Assembly (NCBI GenBank): GCA_965657135.1
Contig: CBFHNF010000003.1
Coordinates: forward strand, 1-64,000
DNA length: 64,000 bases
Source: HIMB11 sp965657135
GTDB lineage: Bacteria; Pseudomonadota; Alphaproteobacteria; Rhodobacterales; Rhodobacteraceae
Reading direction: 5' to 3'
The notes below the pieces were generated by a model. The model saw only the letters and a program-made list of their open reading frames with translations, had not been told where the DNA came from and ran no database searches. Positions 62,801-64,000 of this stretch are shown in pieces; position 1 is the first letter of the stretch; the number at the start of each line of letters is the position of its first letter. The position numbers and the translations under genes are program-made.

Positions 62801-63476
62801 CACAGGCGAGTATTCTGATGGTTCTTTGGGTGAAATCTTTATCGACATGCACAAAGAGGGCGCAGGGTTCCGCGCGATGATGAACAACTTTGCCATCGCC
62901 GTGTCGGTTGGTTTGCAATATGGTGTTCCACTGGAAGAGTTTGTTGACGCCTTTACCTTTACCAAGTTTGAGCCATCAGGCATGGTGCAGGGCAACGATA
63001 GCATTAAAAACGCAACCTCGATCCTTGACTACATCTTCCGTGAATTGGCTGTTAGCTATCTGGATCGGACTGATCTGGCACACGTTAAACCTGCCGGGGC
63101 AAGCTTTGATGACCTACACAAAGGTGATGAGGGTGCAAATGCTACAGACATCAGTGAAGATAGTGCAACTAAGTCACTGGAAATGCTGAAATCTATCAGT
63201 TCAACGGGATACCTAAGAAAGCGTTTACCACAAGAATTGATGTCGCTAAAACCTTCTGCTGACACTGCGCCGATGGCACTTGATGTCACGACGAACGCAG
63301 ATGCCGTCGCCACCGCAGCAGTAAGCGCGCCTGCCACAACGCTGGACGAGCGGACAAAAGCGAAAATGCAGGGATATGAAGGTGAGGCCTGTGGCGATTG
63401 TGGAAACTATACACTCGTGCGCAATGGCACCTGTATGAAATGCAACACCTGCGGCGCAACATCTGGCTGTAGCTAA
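59853..63476 (+). CDS. nrdJ: Vitamin B12-dependent ribonucleotide reductase NrdJ (class II)
   Basis: A 1207-residue class II reductase. AAPNSPQWFNTG, GSGTGTNFSSLRG, GSNPCSEYMFLDDTACNLASMN (active radical/substrate region, about 467-488) and the IAPTGTIGLVMDCDTTGIEPD loop are present; the C-terminal end has CGDCGNYTLV...CMKCNTCGATSGC, a cysteine cluster for reduction or zinc. It makes deoxyribonucleotides without oxygen using adenosylcobalamin. The ATG at 59853 (MKIERKF) is natural; upstream in-frame sequence to 59694 belongs to the leader. NrdR control is likely. Confidence 0.95.
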   Translation: MKIERKFTKAGQDAYANIEFVTTSSEIRNPDGTIVFHLDNVEVPKAWSQVASDVIAQKYFRKAGVPVAVKSVREKDVPEFLWRSVAQSADTEKTGETSAKQVFDRLAGAWAYWGWKGGYFTTEEDASAYFDEMRYMLANQMAAPNSPQWFNTGLHWAYGIDGPSQGHHYVDYKSGKLVKSNSAYEHPQPHACFIQSVSDDLVNEGGIMDLWVREARLFKYGSGTGTNFSSLRGEGEALSGGGKSSGLMGFLKIGDRSAGAIKSGGTTRRAAKMVICDADHPDIEEFINWKVKEEQKVASIVAGSKMHEQRLNEIFSAIRAWDGSSEDAVDPAKNDTLKKAIREAKKVAIPETYVKRVLDYARQGYTSIEFPTYDTDWDSEAYASVSGQNSNNSIRVTDAFLKAVEEDGDWNLIRRTDGGVAKTIKARDLWQDVGHAAWACADPGIQFHDTVNAWHTCPADGEIRGSNPCSEYMFLDDTACNLASMNLLTFLKDGEFQSEEYMHATRLWTVTLEISVLMAQFPSKEIAQRSYDFRTLGLGYANIGGLLMNMGYGYDSDEGRALCGALTAIMTGVSYATSAEMASELGAFPGYAKNAEHMLRVIRNHRRAAQSATDGYEALAVKPVPLDHGNCPDKSLIDLSLAAWDNALALGEKHGYRNAQVSVIAPTGTIGLVMDCDTTGIEPDFALVKFKKLAGGGYFKIINQSVPAALAKLGYGSAQIQEIVSYAVGHGSIGNAPVINHTSLIGNGFGKSELEKIEGALGSAFDIRFVFNQWTLGEEFCTKVLGIPQAKLSDPSFDMLRHLGYSKANIDAANDHVCGTMTLEGAPHLKDEHLNIFDCANPCGKKGKRYLSVNSHITMMAAAQSFISGAISKTINMPNDATIEDCQKAYELSWSLGTKANALYRDGSKLSQPLAAALIEDDEEAAEILETGSTQEKAAVIAEKIIEKVVIKEIIKTEREKMPERRKGYTQKAIVGGHKVYLRTGEYSDGSLGEIFIDMHKEGAGFRAMMNNFAIAVSVGLQYGVPLEEFVDAFTFTKFEPSGMVQGNDSIKNATSILDYIFRELAVSYLDRTDLAHVKPAGASFDDLHKGDEGANATDISEDSATKSLEMLKSISSTGYLRKRLPQELMSLKPSADTAPMALDVTTNADAVATAAVSAPATTLDERTKAKMQGYEGEACGDCGNYTLVRNGTCMKCNTCGATSGCS

Positions 63477-63578
63477 TCAGGACACGGGGCGGGTGCGCTC
63501 GCCCCTGACGATATTCAAGCCGCAGGCAAAAAAATTGATCGAGCAGTATAATGATGAGCTTGAATGTCGAAACTTTAA

Positions 63579-63604
63579 AGGGGGCCTCTGGCCCTCTTTT
63601 TTTA
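63579..63604 (+). terminator. Terminator after nrdJ
   Basis: Stem AGGGGGCC-TCT-GGCCCTCT followed by TTTTTTT, about 100 bases past the nrdJ stop. No gene lies between the two. Confidence 0.9.
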
Positions 63605-63644
63605 TCTTATCCAGCATTGCTATGATCGCCTTTTCAAACAGTGT

Positions 63645-64000
63645 TCAAATGGGCAGGCGTGTGTGTTCCACAATTTTCTCCATCACGAAACTTGCCGAAA
63701 CATCAGAGGGTTCCAGCCGTTCAATCAATTCCTGATAAAGGCGGTCATAATCCTGAATATCGCGCACCACAGCGCGTAATAGATAATCCAAATCCCCACT
63801 CATCCGATATGCGCCCTGCACCTGAGGTAGAAGCTTGCAGGTTCGCTCCAATAATTTAATCCAATCTTTACTATGACTTGCGGTCTTTAGTTGAATGAAT
63901 ACTGTTAAATTCAAATCGAATGCAGCCGCATCCAGAACTGCAACCCGTGATGCAATTACGCCGTTTTGTTCCATTGCGCGAATGCGTTTCCAAACCGCGT
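63645..64000 (-). CDS. Lrp/AsnC-family regulator, C-terminal part
   Basis: The frame is open to the window end on the minus strand (AVWKRIRAMEQNGVI leads in), so the N-terminal helix-turn-helix lies outside or just at the edge. The visible ligand-binding (RAM) domain has LNLTVFIQLKT, CKLLPQVQGAYRMSGDLDYLL and FVMEKIVEHTRLPI. Such regulators sense amino acids and form octamers. The effector is unknown. The 3' end is convergent with nrdJ and may share its terminator region. Confidence 0.88.
   Translation of the reverse strand, partial: AVWKRIRAMEQNGVIASRVAVLDAAAFDLNLTVFIQLKTASHSKDWIKLLERTCKLLPQVQGAYRMSGDLDYLLRAVVRDIQDYDRLYQELIERLEPSDVSASFVMEKIVEHTRLPI

Noticed and set aside
1..64000. Insertion sequences, integrases, prophage blocks or CRISPR arrays
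   Set aside because: None is visible; the endolysin/holin pair sits alone among housekeeping genes.

Overview
The window is chromosomal DNA from a low-GC member of the Rhodobacterales (roseobacter clade). The support is the mix and order of genes: a complete beta-hydroxyaspartate (bhc) cluster with its IclR regulator, the cupin DMSP lyase DddQ, myo-inositol catabolism genes, the trpG-trpD-trpC-moaC-moeA-lexA chain, argC beside cytochrome c maturation genes, a fused indolepyruvate:ferredoxin oxidoreductase, a B12-dependent class II ribonucleotide reductase, and an alphaproteobacterial LexA box (GTTC-N7-GTTC). I see no insertion sequence, integrase or CRISPR array.

Layout. 1-1438: end of an inositol (iol) operon. 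1694-2260: three tiny genes on the minus strand, one of them only 41 codons. 2403-4859: a DEAD-box RNA helicase followed by a 55-residue zinc-ribbon membrane protein with its own near-consensus promoter. 4939-6988: a DMT exporter and a Gate-domain membrane protein. 6985-12380: bhcD, bhcC, bhcB, bhcA and the divergent bhcR, which together assimilate glyoxylate/glycolate through beta-hydroxyaspartate. 12523-14702: a MAPEG protein and a malonyl-CoA synthetase. 15124-21816: a co-directional run of DMSP lyase, DMT permease, sulfatase and a self-sufficient reductive dehalogenase of 1068 residues. 22133-25380: small and housekeeping genes including zapA, grxD and bolA. 25479-33292: purL, a candidate small RNA, a LysR regulator, the ior fusion and an acyltransferase. 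33306-39278: murI, argC, ccmE, an endolysin/holin pair, ccmF and ccmH. 39348-45767: enoyl-CoA hydratase, gltA, gltX, comEC and lexA. 45838-54757: molybdopterin and tryptophan genes, a DUF610 protein and a PpiD-like foldase. 54804-59302: aminotransferase, gpt, fabI, pdxH, a double cold-shock gene, a DUF192 gene and tRNA-Pro. 59684-63604: nrdJ with a candidate NrdR operator and a terminator. 63645-64000: part of an Lrp/AsnC regulator.

The most unusual features are these. (1) Three otherwise intact genes, a holin, comEC and a double cold-shock gene, are each broken by one in-frame stop codon (TAG at 36364, TAA at 43734, TAG at 58364). The first two correspond to the release and uptake ends of gene transfer agent exchange in relatives. 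(2) DMSP lyase, sulfatase and a fused reductive dehalogenase sit in one apparent operon, which suggests use of sulfated, halogenated algal metabolites. (3) A roughly 70-nt intergenic transcript candidate between purL and lysR has its own promoter, a 5' stem-loop, an exposed CCUCCC anti-Shine-Dalgarno motif and a strong terminator. (4) Several tiny genes (41, 55 and 67 residues) surround the helicase. (5) Clean palindromes suggest operators for bhcR, ior and nrdJ.

Start codons were chosen by ribosome binding site, spacing and family fit. All functions are inferred by reading; no search was run.
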